Below are positions 18,303-25,941 of a stretch of DNA of 64,000 nt, piece after piece. Every line of letters begins with the position of its first letter. The first letter of the stretch is position 1. The translations under genes and the position numbers were made by a program. This DNA comes from Leifsonia sp. Leaf264 (GTDB lineage: Bacteria > Actinomycetota > Actinomycetes > Actinomycetales > Microbacteriaceae). The notes beneath the pieces were generated by a model. That model had not been told where the DNA came from and did not search any database. It saw nothing but the letters and a program-made list of their open reading frames with translations. The DNA is taken from contig NZ_LMMR01000004.1 of the NCBI RefSeq assembly GCF_001422325.1, forward strand, positions 315,752 to 379,751, given 5' to 3'.

Positions 18303-18965
18303 ATGTCAAGCATGATCCGTTCAGCGCCCTCGTCTCAGTCTGCCGACGACCGCCTGCCGTCCAGCCGCATCCCGGCGGCGGAGCGTCGCGAGCTCATCCT
18401 CGACGCGGCCACGAACGTGTTCGGCGAGCTCGGGTACGCCGGAGCGACGACGGACCAGGTCGCGAAGGCCGCCGGCATCAGCCAGCCCTACGTCGTGCGC
18501 ATGTTCGGCAGCAAGGAGAACCTCTTCGTCGAGGTCATGGAGCGCACGTGTGAGAGCATCCTCGGGGTCTTCCGGGCGGCGATGGCCGACACCGACGACC
18601 CGCGACCCGTGGGCGGGCGCATCGGCGCGGCCTACGTCGACCTCATCGAGGACCGCGGCATCATGCTCTCCCTCATGCAGGGCTTCATGCTCGGCTCGGA
18701 CCCGCGCATCGGGCCCGTCGCCCGCGCAGGCTTCATGCGCATCTACCGCGCCCTTCGGGACGAGGGCGGATTCGAACCCGTGCAGATCCGCGAGTTCCTC
18801 GCCAACGGCATGTTGATCAACACGCTGCTCTCCACGGGTCTCACCGAGAGCCTCGACGAGGATTCCGACGCGATCGAGCTGCTGGCCTGCACCTTCGGCG
18901 ACAAGCTGTCGCTCGTGCGCGACGGGATGGTCGCCACTCCCGCGCTGATACGCTCTGAGGCGTGA
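18303..18965 (+). CDS. TetR/AcrR-family transcriptional repressor
   Basis: A 220-residue repressor. The N-terminal HTH is at about 27-75: RRELILDAATNVFGELGYAG, the recognition part TTDQVAKAAGISQPYVVRMF, and GSKENLF. The ligand-binding helices follow. ATG 18303 and ATG 18312 are both possible; the second is six to ten bases beyond a GATAAC -10 element and gives a leaderless start. It is divergent from the MFS efflux gene and very probably represses both. Its 3' end overlaps the truB start (GTGA, 18962-18965), tying a drug-response regulator to a housekeeping gene. Confidence 0.92.
   Translation: MSSMIRSAPSSQSADDRLPSSRIPAAERRELILDAATNVFGELGYAGATTDQVAKAAGISQPYVVRMFGSKENLFVEVMERTCESILGVFRAAMADTDDPRPVGGRIGAAYVDLIEDRGIMLSLMQGFMLGSDPRIGPVARAGFMRIYRALRDEGGFEPVQIREFLANGMLINTLLSTGLTESLDEDSDAIELLACTFGDKLSLVRDGMVATPALIRSEA
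18949..18964 (+). promoter_or_regulatory. Possible leaderless promoter of truB inside tetR
   Basis: TACGCT (18949-18954), seven bases, then the truB GTG at 18962. It would let truB be transcribed independently of tetR. No good -35 is visible. Confidence 0.45.
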
Positions 18966-19858
18966 CTTCCAGCGGCATCCTGCTCCTCGACAAGCCGCAG
19001 GGGTGGACCAGCCACGACGCCGTCGCCCGCACGCGACGCCTGGCCGGAACCCGCAAGGTCGGCCATGCCGGCACCCTCGATCCCATGGCGACGGGGTTGC
19101 TCATCCTCGGCATCGAGAGCTCGACGCGCCTGCTCACCTACATCGTCGGGGTCGACAAGGAGTACACGGCCACCATCAGGCTCGGGTCCTCGACGACCAC
19201 CGACGACGCCGAGGGCGACGAACTCGGCAAGGCCAGGCCGGCGGCCGTCGATGCCGTCACAGCCGCTGACATCCACCGGGTCATGGGCATCCTCACCGGA
19301 GCCATCGAGCAGGTTCCGAGCGCCGTCAGCGCCATCAAGGTCGACGGAAAGCGCGCCTATGCGAGGGTGCGAGCCGGCGAGACCGTCGAGCTGAAGGCGC
19401 GGCCCGTCACGGTGTCCGCCTTCGACCTGCTATCGACGACGCCCGTCGACGGCTACCTCGACCTCGAGGTGCGGGTCGAGTGCTCGTCCGGCACCTACAT
19501 CCGCGCGCTGGCTCGCGACCTCGGCATGGGCCTGGGGATCGGCGGTCATCTGACGGCCCTGCGGCGCACCCGGGTCGGGCCGTTCCGGGTGACGGATGCC
19601 GGCGACCTCGAGACCGTCGACGTGGCGACGGCCCTGATCCCGCCCGCCGATGCCGCTCGCGCCCTGTTCCCGGTCGTGGAGCTCGACGAGCAGCAGGCCG
19701 TCGACCTGGGCCACGGCAAGCGCATCAACGCCGACGCTGGGACGCCGGCATCCGGACCCCACGCCGCCATCGCCCCCGACGGCCGCCTCGTCGGACTCAT
19801 CGAGTTCCGCGGCGTGGCCTGGAAGAGCATCGTGAACTTCCCGACGGACACCCCGTGA
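18962..19858 (+). CDS. truB: tRNA pseudouridine55 synthase
   Basis: Makes the universal pseudouridine 55 in the T-loop of tRNAs. The 298-residue protein opens with LLLDKPQGWTSHDAV. The catalytic Asp40 is in GHAGTLDPMATG. KEYTA, the CSSGTYIRALARDLG motif and a C-terminal PUA-like extension are also present. GTG start overlapping the tetR stop. In other actinobacteria truB follows rbfA directly; here five genes lie between them. Confidence 0.97.
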   Translation: MTSSGILLLDKPQGWTSHDAVARTRRLAGTRKVGHAGTLDPMATGLLILGIESSTRLLTYIVGVDKEYTATIRLGSSTTTDDAEGDELGKARPAAVDAVTAADIHRVMGILTGAIEQVPSAVSAIKVDGKRAYARVRAGETVELKARPVTVSAFDLLSTTPVDGYLDLEVRVECSSGTYIRALARDLGMGLGIGGHLTALRRTRVGPFRVTDAGDLETVDVATALIPPADAARALFPVVELDEQQAVDLGHGKRINADAGTPASGPHAAIAPDGRLVGLIEFRGVAWKSIVNFPTDTP

Positions 19859-20223
19859 TCGCCTGGTTCGCCGGAGTGCAGATCGTCATAGCGTCTGCCG
19901 CCGCCATTCTCGCGATCATCCTCGGTCTCGCCGGTCGGAAGCCCAGCGACATCACGATGGGGCCGCTCGTACTGGTCGAGGTGCTGCTGCTGGTGCAGAT
20001 CGTCGTCTCGATCATCGCGCCGCTGGCGGGCAACGACCCGAGCGGAAGCCTGCTCGAGTACTGGATCTACCTGATCTCGGCAGCCCTGCTGCCCATAGCC
20101 GGCGGCTTCTGGGCCCTCATCGAGCGCTCGCGGTGGAGCACGGTGATCATCGGCGTGGTCTGTCTCGCCGTCGCGATCATGCTCTACCGCATGACCCAGA
20201 TCTGGTGGGTGCAGGGACTGTAG
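19855..20223 (+). CDS. Small integral membrane protein, function unknown
   Basis: A 122-residue protein with four predicted transmembrane helices (about 2-25, 36-58, 66-88, 97-117) and almost no soluble part. The GTG start overlaps the truB stop (GTGA), so it is translationally coupled. Similar four-helix proteins sit between truB and ribF in related genomes; no function is known to me. Another membrane protein follows after 27 bp. Confidence 0.75.
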   Translation: MIAWFAGVQIVIASAAAILAIILGLAGRKPSDITMGPLVLVEVLLLVQIVVSIIAPLAGNDPSGSLLEYWIYLISAALLPIAGGFWALIERSRWSTVIIGVVCLAVAIMLYRMTQIWWVQGL

Positions 20224-20250
20224 TGCGCGCTTGCAATAATTGGAGGCGAC

Positions 20251-20739
20251 ATGGCTGACACTCTCGCTCCAGACAGCGCGGATTCCCGCACCACCCCCGC
20301 ACCGCGCATGAGCGGCGTCGGGCGCGTCCTGGTCGCCGTCTACGGCATCCTGGCGCTCGCGGCCACGGGCCGCACCGCCGTGCAGATCATCGAGCGCTAC
20401 GACGAGGCGCCGGTCGCCTTCACGCTCTCGGGGCTGTCGGCCGTCGTCTACATCGTGGCGACGATAGCCCTCGTCGCACCCGGTCGGATCTGGTACCGCG
20501 TGGCGTGGATCGCGATCACCTTCGAGCTCCTCGGCGTGCTCGTCATCGGCACGATCACCCTGGTGTCTCCCGACCTGCTCGGCGACGGCACGGGCGACCC
20601 GTTCGGCCGCACGTCGACGGTGTGGACCCTGTTCGGCGCTGGCTACCTCTTCATTCCGTTGGTGCTGCCGATCCTGGGCCTGTGGTGGCTCGCCACGCAC
20701 AGGCCGGCGCCTCGGCCCGCGGCGCAGGGCGCGGCGTGA
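20251..20739 (+). CDS. Integral membrane protein, function unknown
   Basis: A 162-residue protein with a polar N-terminus of about 22 residues and four predicted transmembrane helices (about 24-46, 58-77, 87-108, 127-148). TTGGAGG lies six bases before ATG 20251. Its stop overlaps the ribF start (GTGA), so it is in the truB-ribF operon. No motif identifies a function. Confidence 0.8.
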   Translation: MADTLAPDSADSRTTPAPRMSGVGRVLVAVYGILALAATGRTAVQIIERYDEAPVAFTLSGLSAVVYIVATIALVAPGRIWYRVAWIAITFELLGVLVIGTITLVSPDLLGDGTGDPFGRTSTVWTLFGAGYLFIPLVLPILGLWWLATHRPAPRPAAQGAA

Positions 20740-21665
20740 TCGTCTACGACGGCCTCGACGCCGTCCCGGCCGACAGGCCGGCATCCGTCGTCACGATCGG
20801 GAAGTTCGACGGCGTGCACGCCGGCCACCGAGCCGTCATCGACCGCCTGCGCGCGACGGCCCACCGAGAGGGCCTCGCCGCCGTCGTCGTGACCTTCGAC
20901 CGCAACCCGTTGGCGCTGCTGAATCCGCAGAAGTGCCCGGCGTCGCTGGTGAGCAACGAGCAGAAGCTCGAGCTGCTGGGCGAGACCGGAATCGATGCGA
21001 CCCTGCTCGTCGCCTTCGACCAGGCCTTCGCCGCGCAGAGCCCGGAGGATTTCGTGCGCCGGGTCCTCGTCGACGGCCTCGGTGCCAGGCGAGTGCTCGT
21101 CGGTAGCGACTTCAGGTTCGGCGCCAAGGGCGCCGGCGATGTCGCGTTGCTGCGTGAACTGGGAGAGGCCTCGGGCTTCGTCGTGGAGGTCATCGACGAC
21201 GTGCGGCCCGACGGCGAGCACCGTGTCTCGTCGACCTGGATCCGCAGGCTCCTCGACGAGGGCGACGTCGCGGCGGCCGAGACGCTGCTGGGGCACGTGC
21301 CGTCGGTGCGCGGCGTCGTCGTGCACGGCGCGGCCCGCGGGCGCGAACTCGGCTTCCCGACGGCGAACCTGTCGCCGGAGTCCGAGGGACTCATCCCCGC
21401 CGACGGTGTGTACGCCGGGCACCTCATCGATGCCGGGGTGCGTTACCCCGCCGCCATCTCGGTCGGCAACAACCCGACCTTCGAGGGCGTGCCGCAGAAG
21501 CAGGTCGAGGCCTACGTCATCGATGAGGAGATCGACCTGTACGACCACGTCGTCACTGTCGAGTTCTCCCACAGGATCCGCGGCATGTGGGCGTTCACGG
21601 GCATCGACGCCCTCATCGAGAAGATCCAGTCGGACGTCGACACTGCTCGCGCCCTGCTGGCCTGA
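20736..21665 (+). CDS. ribF: Bifunctional riboflavin kinase / FAD synthetase
   Basis: Converts riboflavin to FMN and then FAD. The 309-residue protein has an N-terminal nucleotidyltransferase domain with GKFDGVHAGH (22-31, the HxGH-type motif) and VSSTWIRRLL (the SSTxxR motif). The C-terminal flavokinase domain has GRELGFPTANL and the conserved GNNPTF plus a VEFSHRIRGM-like loop. GTG start overlapping the preceding stop. rpsO, often the next gene in this cluster, is 36.6 kb away here. Confidence 0.96.
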   Translation: MIVYDGLDAVPADRPASVVTIGKFDGVHAGHRAVIDRLRATAHREGLAAVVVTFDRNPLALLNPQKCPASLVSNEQKLELLGETGIDATLLVAFDQAFAAQSPEDFVRRVLVDGLGARRVLVGSDFRFGAKGAGDVALLRELGEASGFVVEVIDDVRPDGEHRVSSTWIRRLLDEGDVAAAETLLGHVPSVRGVVVHGAARGRELGFPTANLSPESEGLIPADGVYAGHLIDAGVRYPAAISVGNNPTFEGVPQKQVEAYVIDEEIDLYDHVVTVEFSHRIRGMWAFTGIDALIEKIQSDVDTARALLA

Positions 21666-21732
21666 TCGGCGCGCGCCCAGCCTGAGGTGCAGGCGGCAGC
21701 CGCGGCCGGCAGTCGACCGAGGCCCCGCCCGT

Positions 21733-22398
21733 CTAGACGGCTGAGCCCGGCGCGCGATCGCTGCGCTCGTACAGGAACAGCAGGATGGCCTCGGCCGTGT
21801 CGCTCATGGCCGGTCCGCGGCCGAAGCTCCAGTCGGCGTCGGTCGCCGTGAGCGATCGATCGCGGATGACGGCCTTGATCTCGGTGGGGCCGTTCAGTGC
21901 GCGCCGGAGCGCGACGGCTCCGGATGCAGCAGGGCGGAGGGGCAGCACGGCACCGAGGGGCCGGGCGATGTCGAGGCCCCCGACGACGGTGATGGCGAGT
22001 TCCCTGATGCCGGTGCGTCCGCGGTCGGCTCGCTTGTCGACGGCGATGGATCGCAGGCCGGCCACGATCTCGGCGACGGGGAGGTCGGCGCCGCGGCGCG
22101 CGAACGATTCGGCGACCCGGCGCTGGCTGAATCCGTTCTCGACCAGGGCCAGCGATGTCGCTCGCACGAGCTCGGCCGTCGGCACGGCCAGACGCCAGGA
22201 CAGGTAGCCCGCGACGTCGCGCACGCTCCAGCCGGGATGCAGGCTCGGCGTCTCGAGCGCCGTCGGCGGCTGCACCACGAGGAGGTCGGCGACGGCGTCC
22301 AGGACAGCGGCGATATCGGCGCCCCAGTGGCTCGAGACGCCGGTCTCGTCCTGCGGGGGCCGAGCGCTGAGCGGGAGGTACCGCGCGAAGTCCGCCAT
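21733..22398 (-). CDS. Maleylpyruvate isomerase/DinB-like (mycothiol-dependent superfamily) protein
   Basis: A 221-residue protein resembling the actinobacterial family of mycothiol-dependent maleylpyruvate isomerase N-terminal domain proteins. It has an early acidic helix with HWGADIAAVLDAVADLL, a central HPGWSVRDVAGYLSWRLAVP motif (the metal-ligand His region of the DinB fold) and a C-terminal YERSDR. Most such proteins have no proven substrate. The ATG at 22398 follows TAGGCT on the minus strand with seven bases between. It is divergent from the transporter at 22422 with only 23 bp between starts. Confidence 0.7.
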   Translation of the reverse strand: MADFARYLPLSARPPQDETGVSSHWGADIAAVLDAVADLLVVQPPTALETPSLHPGWSVRDVAGYLSWRLAVPTAELVRATSLALVENGFSQRRVAESFARRGADLPVAEIVAGLRSIAVDKRADRGRTGIRELAITVVGGLDIARPLGAVLPLRPAASGAVALRRALNGPTEIKAVIRDRSLTATDADWSFGRGPAMSDTAEAILLFLYERSDRAPGSAV

Positions 22399-22421
22399 GG
22401 ACGCCAGCCTAGACTGGATCG
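22399..22421. promoter_or_regulatory. Overlapping divergent leaderless promoters
   Basis: AGCCTAGACT (22406-22415) contains both -10 boxes. TAGGCT on the minus strand (22411-22406) serves the gene at 22398, and TAGACT on the plus strand (22410-22415) serves the gene at 22422. They share two base pairs. Confidence 0.6.
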
Positions 22422-23651
22422 GTGACGACGACTCCCCAGCGACCGCTCTGGGCGGGCCGGACCCTTGCACTCCTCGGCATCTTCCTGGTGGCGCTCAACC
22501 TGCGCACCGCCGTGGCGGCGCTCTCGCCCATCGTCGACGAGATCAGCGCGGAGCTGTCACTCACGCCGACCGTCATCGGCGTGCTCGGGATGCTTCCACC
22601 GGTCTGCTTCGCCGTGTTCGGCATCCTGTCCCCGGCCTTCACCCGCAGGTTCGGGCTCGAGCGCGTGCTCATCGCGGCCATCCTCGCGATGGTGGTCGGC
22701 CACCTCGCGCGGGGGTTCGCCCCGAACGCGGCTGTGCTGCTGATCGGCAGTGCGGTCACCTTCGCCGGTCTCGGGGTCGGCAACGTGCTGCTGCCGCCGC
22801 TCGTGAAGAAGTACTTCCCCGACCGGGTCGGGATCGTCACGTCGATCTACGTGACCCTGCTGAGCTTCAGCACCTTCATCCCGGCGCTGGTCGCCGTCCC
22901 CGTCGCCGACTCGGCCGGCTGGCAGGTCTCTCTCGGCATGTGGGCGATCTTCGCCTTCGCGGCCCTCATCCCGTGGGTGGCGCTGGTCATCAGGCACCGC
23001 AGCGCCGCGGCCGATCCGCTGATCGAGCACGCAGAGCCCGCCCTGATGGGCCGGGTCTGGCACTCCTCGATCGCGTGGGCTCTCGCCGTCGTCTTCGCCG
23101 TGTCGGCGCTGAACGCCTACGCGATGTTCGCCTGGCTGCCGAGCCTGCTCGCCGACACCGCCGGAACCACGCCGACGCAGGCCGGCGCGCTGCTCTCGCT
23201 GTTCGCCGCGATGGGCCTGCCGGCCGGGCTGCTCATCCCGTGGCTGGCGGCACGGATGCGCAACGTCGGCATCCTCGTCTACGCCGGCGTCGTGTTCTTC
23301 ATCGTCGGCTACCTCGGGCTGCTCTTCATCCCGGCGACGGCCACGTGGCTCTGGGTGGCCTTCGCCGGCGCCGGACCGCTGCTGTTCCCGCTGGCCCTCG
23401 TGCTCATCAACCTGCGCACGCGCACCCATGCCGGCTCGGTCGCCCTCAGCGGGTTCGTCCAGGGGATCGGCTACACGATCGGTGCGGCCGGACCGCTGGT
23501 GGTCGGCATCCTGCACGAGACCAGCGGCGGGTGGACTGTCCCGCTGCTGTTCCTCATGGCGACAGCCGTGGCCGGCGCCTTCGCCGGCGTCGTCGTGGCG
23601 CGACCGCACCTCCTCGAGGACGCGCACGAGCGTCGCAACTCCTCTCGCTGA
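22422..23651 (+). CDS. MFS transporter, CynX/NimT (cyanate transporter-like) family
   Basis: A 409-residue membrane protein with 12 predicted helices. The helix-1 signature LVALNLRTAVAALSPI and the GVLGMLPPVCFAVFGILSP stretch are those of CynX/NimT-type MFS carriers. Substrates in this family include cyanate and 2-nitroimidazole; here it is unknown. The start is GTG 22422, leaderless. The cytoplasmic C-terminus is short and Arg-rich. Confidence 0.9.
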   Translation: MTTTPQRPLWAGRTLALLGIFLVALNLRTAVAALSPIVDEISAELSLTPTVIGVLGMLPPVCFAVFGILSPAFTRRFGLERVLIAAILAMVVGHLARGFAPNAAVLLIGSAVTFAGLGVGNVLLPPLVKKYFPDRVGIVTSIYVTLLSFSTFIPALVAVPVADSAGWQVSLGMWAIFAFAALIPWVALVIRHRSAAADPLIEHAEPALMGRVWHSSIAWALAVVFAVSALNAYAMFAWLPSLLADTAGTTPTQAGALLSLFAAMGLPAGLLIPWLAARMRNVGILVYAGVVFFIVGYLGLLFIPATATWLWVAFAGAGPLLFPLALVLINLRTRTHAGSVALSGFVQGIGYTIGAAGPLVVGILHETSGGWTVPLLFLMATAVAGAFAGVVVARPHLLEDAHERRNSSR

Positions 23652-23670
23652 GAACCGCATCTCCGCTCGC

Positions 23671-23824
23671 CCGTTGCTTGAGTAGGCCGCGAGCGCAGCG
23701 CAGCAAGCAGCCGAATCGAGACCACAGCCGACCCCACAATCGGATCGATGTGGTCTCGATACGCGTGCTCCTTCGTCGCTCGCCATTCGACCAACGGAGT
23801 GACCAACGGAGTGGAGATCGAGCA
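23671..23824. repeat. Palindromic intergenic repeat element
   Basis: ATCGAGACCACA (23715-23726) and TGTGGTCTCGAT (23749-23760) are a perfect 12-bp inverted pair. The flanks also match in inverse order: GTTGCTTGAGTAGG.GCGAGCG on the left against CGCTCGCCATTCGACCAACG on the right. ACCAACGGAGTG is duplicated in tandem at the right end. Similar '...GTATCGAGACC' palindromes are frequent between genes of Microbacteriaceae (from memory). It may also end transcription of the transporter gene. Confidence 0.7.
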
Positions 23825-23831
23825 CCCACGC

Positions 23832-23845
23832 TGCTCATATGAGCA
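23832..23845. promoter_or_regulatory. Perfect 14-bp palindrome, candidate SorC/DeoR operator
   Basis: TGCTCATATGAGCA is a perfect dyad located 17 bp upstream of the -35 box of the deoxyribose operon. Confidence 0.65.
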
Positions 23846-23861
23846 AACATGCCTACGAGTG

Positions 23862-23890
23862 TTGAAACGCGCACGCACCCTGCCTACGCT
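23862..23890 (+). promoter_or_regulatory. Promoter of the deoR-deoC-aldehyde dehydrogenase operon
   Basis: TTGAAA (23862-23867), a 17-bp spacer, and TACGCT (23885-23890). It lies downstream of the palindrome at 23832. Confidence 0.6.
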
Positions 23891-23923
23891 GGAACCACGG
23901 CAACGCAGTGCAGGAGGTGGCCG

Positions 23924-24871
23924 ATGATCGAGTCCGACGAGCTGCTCAGCATCCGCGCGGCCGAGCTCTACTACGAAGAGGACAAGACCCAGGACGAGAT
24001 CGGGTCGATCCTCCGACTGACCCGGTGGAAGGTGGGGCGTCTCCTCGCCCAGGCGAAGACCAACGGCTTCATCCGCATCGAGATCGTGCATCCACGCGCC
24101 CGCCGCCTGCCCATCGAGCGTCGTCTCCGAGAGGAGCGCGGCCTGAAGGACGCCATCGTCGTCTCGACCGCGGGCATCGCGAGCGAGGAGGAGCTGCAGG
24201 CGCGCACAGCGCAGGCGGCTGCCGACTACCTCGCGTCCATCCGTCCCATCCCGCGCACTCTGGGCATCTCCTGGGGTCGTACCCTGCACGAGGTGTCCGA
24301 GCACCTGAAGGACGGCTGGTCGACCGGCGTCAACGTCGTGCAGATCAACGGCGGCGTCAGCCTCAACCGGCGAGCAGGCACGGCGGCCACCACAGCCGTC
24401 ACCATCGCCCAGAAGGCCGGCGGCCAGGCGACGCTGCTGCCGAGCCCTGCCATCCTCGAGCGCCTCGAGACCAAGCTCGCCATCGAGGGCGACCGCGCCG
24501 TGTCGGCCGTTCTCGAGATGGCCGAGAGCGCCACGGCCTACCTCTACTCCGCCGGAACGGCCGACGAGCACTCGGTGCTCGTCGACAGCGGCTACCTCAC
24601 CGTCGACGATGTGCACGAACTGGTGCGCAAGGGCGCAGTGGGCGACGTCGTCGGCCGCTACATCGACGCCAACGGCAACATCGTCGATCCCAGCCTCGAC
24701 GCCCGCACGGTGGGCCTCACCCACGACAGGCTGCGCGCATCCGACCGCAGCATCGCCGTGATAGCCGGCGCCGGCAAGCACGCCGTCGCCAACGCGGTGG
24801 TGCGCAGCGGGCTCTGCACCGTCCTCGTCACAGACGAGGCGACGGCGCTCAGCCTGCTGGACGAGCACTGA
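23924..24871 (+). CDS. SorC/DeoR-family sugar-binding transcriptional regulator
   Basis: A 315-residue regulator. The N-terminal helix-turn-helix (about 10-60) reads EDKTQDEIGSILRLTRWKVGRLL. A sugar-phosphate isomerase-like effector domain follows, with GISWGRTL and VVQINGGVS, typical of SorC-type regulators such as B. subtilis DeoR and CggR. By position upstream of deoC it is expected to sense deoxyribose-5-phosphate. ATG 23924 has CAGGAGG eight bases upstream; an in-frame ATG at 23849 falls near the operator and is unlikely. It is the first gene of a four-gene catabolic operon and probably autoregulated through the 14-bp palindrome. Confidence 0.9.
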   Translation: MIESDELLSIRAAELYYEEDKTQDEIGSILRLTRWKVGRLLAQAKTNGFIRIEIVHPRARRLPIERRLREERGLKDAIVVSTAGIASEEELQARTAQAAADYLASIRPIPRTLGISWGRTLHEVSEHLKDGWSTGVNVVQINGGVSLNRRAGTAATTAVTIAQKAGGQATLLPSPAILERLETKLAIEGDRAVSAVLEMAESATAYLYSAGTADEHSVLVDSGYLTVDDVHELVRKGAVGDVVGRYIDANGNIVDPSLDARTVGLTHDRLRASDRSIAVIAGAGKHAVANAVVRSGLCTVLVTDEATALSLLDEH

Positions 24872-24926
24872 CGCCGACCACGCCCCGAACTCCCCGAAGC
24901 ACGACGCACCACAGGCAAGGAACACC

Positions 24927-25931
24927 ATGACCGGAACCCAGATCGTCCAACGGGAGCGCTCGCTCTCCGTGATCGGCGGCGAAGCCACCGACGCGAACCT
25001 CCGCCGCTTCCTGCACGGCATCCCCGGAGTCGACGCCGTCGGGCTCGAACAGCGTGCGGCGGGCCTCGGCACCCGCTCCATCAAGACCACCTCGAAGAAG
25101 TGGGCGCTCGACAAGACGATCGAGCTCATCGACCTCACGACCCTCGAGGGGGCCGACACCCGCGGCAAGGTGCGATCACTCGTCGCCAAGGCGCTCACAC
25201 CGGACCCCGGCGACATGACGACGCCGCGCGTCGCCGCCGTCTGCGTCTACGGCGACATGGTTCCCCACGCGGTCGAGGCCCTCGGCTCGGTCCACGGAGA
25301 CCCGGATGCCGGAGGCATCTCGGTCGCCGCCGTCGCCACGGCGTTCCCCAGCGGGCGATCCTCCCGCTCCATCAAGCTCGAGGACACGGCCGACGCCGTG
25401 GCCGCCGGTGCCGATGAGATCGACATGGTCATCGACCGGGGCGCGTTCCTCATGGGCCGCTACGGCGAGGTCTACGACGAGATCGTCGCCGTCAAGGAGG
25501 CCTGCCGCCGCCCCGACGGCAGCTACGCCCACCTCAAGGTCATCCTCGAGACCGGCGAGCTCAACACCTACGACAACGTGCGCCGGGCATCCTGGCTCGC
25601 CATCCTCGCCGGTGGCGACTTCATCAAGACGTCGACGGGCAAGGTGGCTCCGGCCGCGACCCTCCCGGTGACGCTCTCGATGCTCGAGGTCGTGCGCGAC
25701 TGGCACAAGCTGACGGGCCAGAAGATCGGCGTGAAGCCCGCCGGCGGCATCCGCACCTCCAAGGACGCGATCAAGTACCTCGTGACAGTGGCCGAGACCG
25801 TCGGCGAGGAGTGGCTCACGCCGCACCTGTTCCGCTTCGGCGCCTCGAGCCTGCTGAACGACGTGCTGCTGCAGCGCCAGAAGATGACCACGGGCCACTA
25901 CTCGGGCCCCGACTACGTGACGATCGATTAA
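24927..25931 (+). CDS. deoC: Deoxyribose-phosphate aldolase
   Basis: Cleaves 2-deoxyribose-5-phosphate to glyceraldehyde-3-phosphate and acetaldehyde. The 334-residue protein is long for DeoC (E. coli 259 aa) because of an N-terminal extension of about 60 residues. The (beta/alpha)8 core has VCVYGDMV and EIDMVIDRG. The Schiff-base Lys234 is in FIKTSTGK and the assisting Lys in GVKPAGGIRT. AAGGAAC precedes ATG 24927. It sits between its probable regulator and two aldehyde dehydrogenase genes, which would consume the acetaldehyde. Confidence 0.96.
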   Translation: MTGTQIVQRERSLSVIGGEATDANLRRFLHGIPGVDAVGLEQRAAGLGTRSIKTTSKKWALDKTIELIDLTTLEGADTRGKVRSLVAKALTPDPGDMTTPRVAAVCVYGDMVPHAVEALGSVHGDPDAGGISVAAVATAFPSGRSSRSIKLEDTADAVAAGADEIDMVIDRGAFLMGRYGEVYDEIVAVKEACRRPDGSYAHLKVILETGELNTYDNVRRASWLAILAGGDFIKTSTGKVAPAATLPVTLSMLEVVRDWHKLTGQKIGVKPAGGIRTSKDAIKYLVTVAETVGEEWLTPHLFRFGASSLLNDVLLQRQKMTTGHYSGPDYVTID

Positions 25932-25941
25932 GGCAAGCGAC

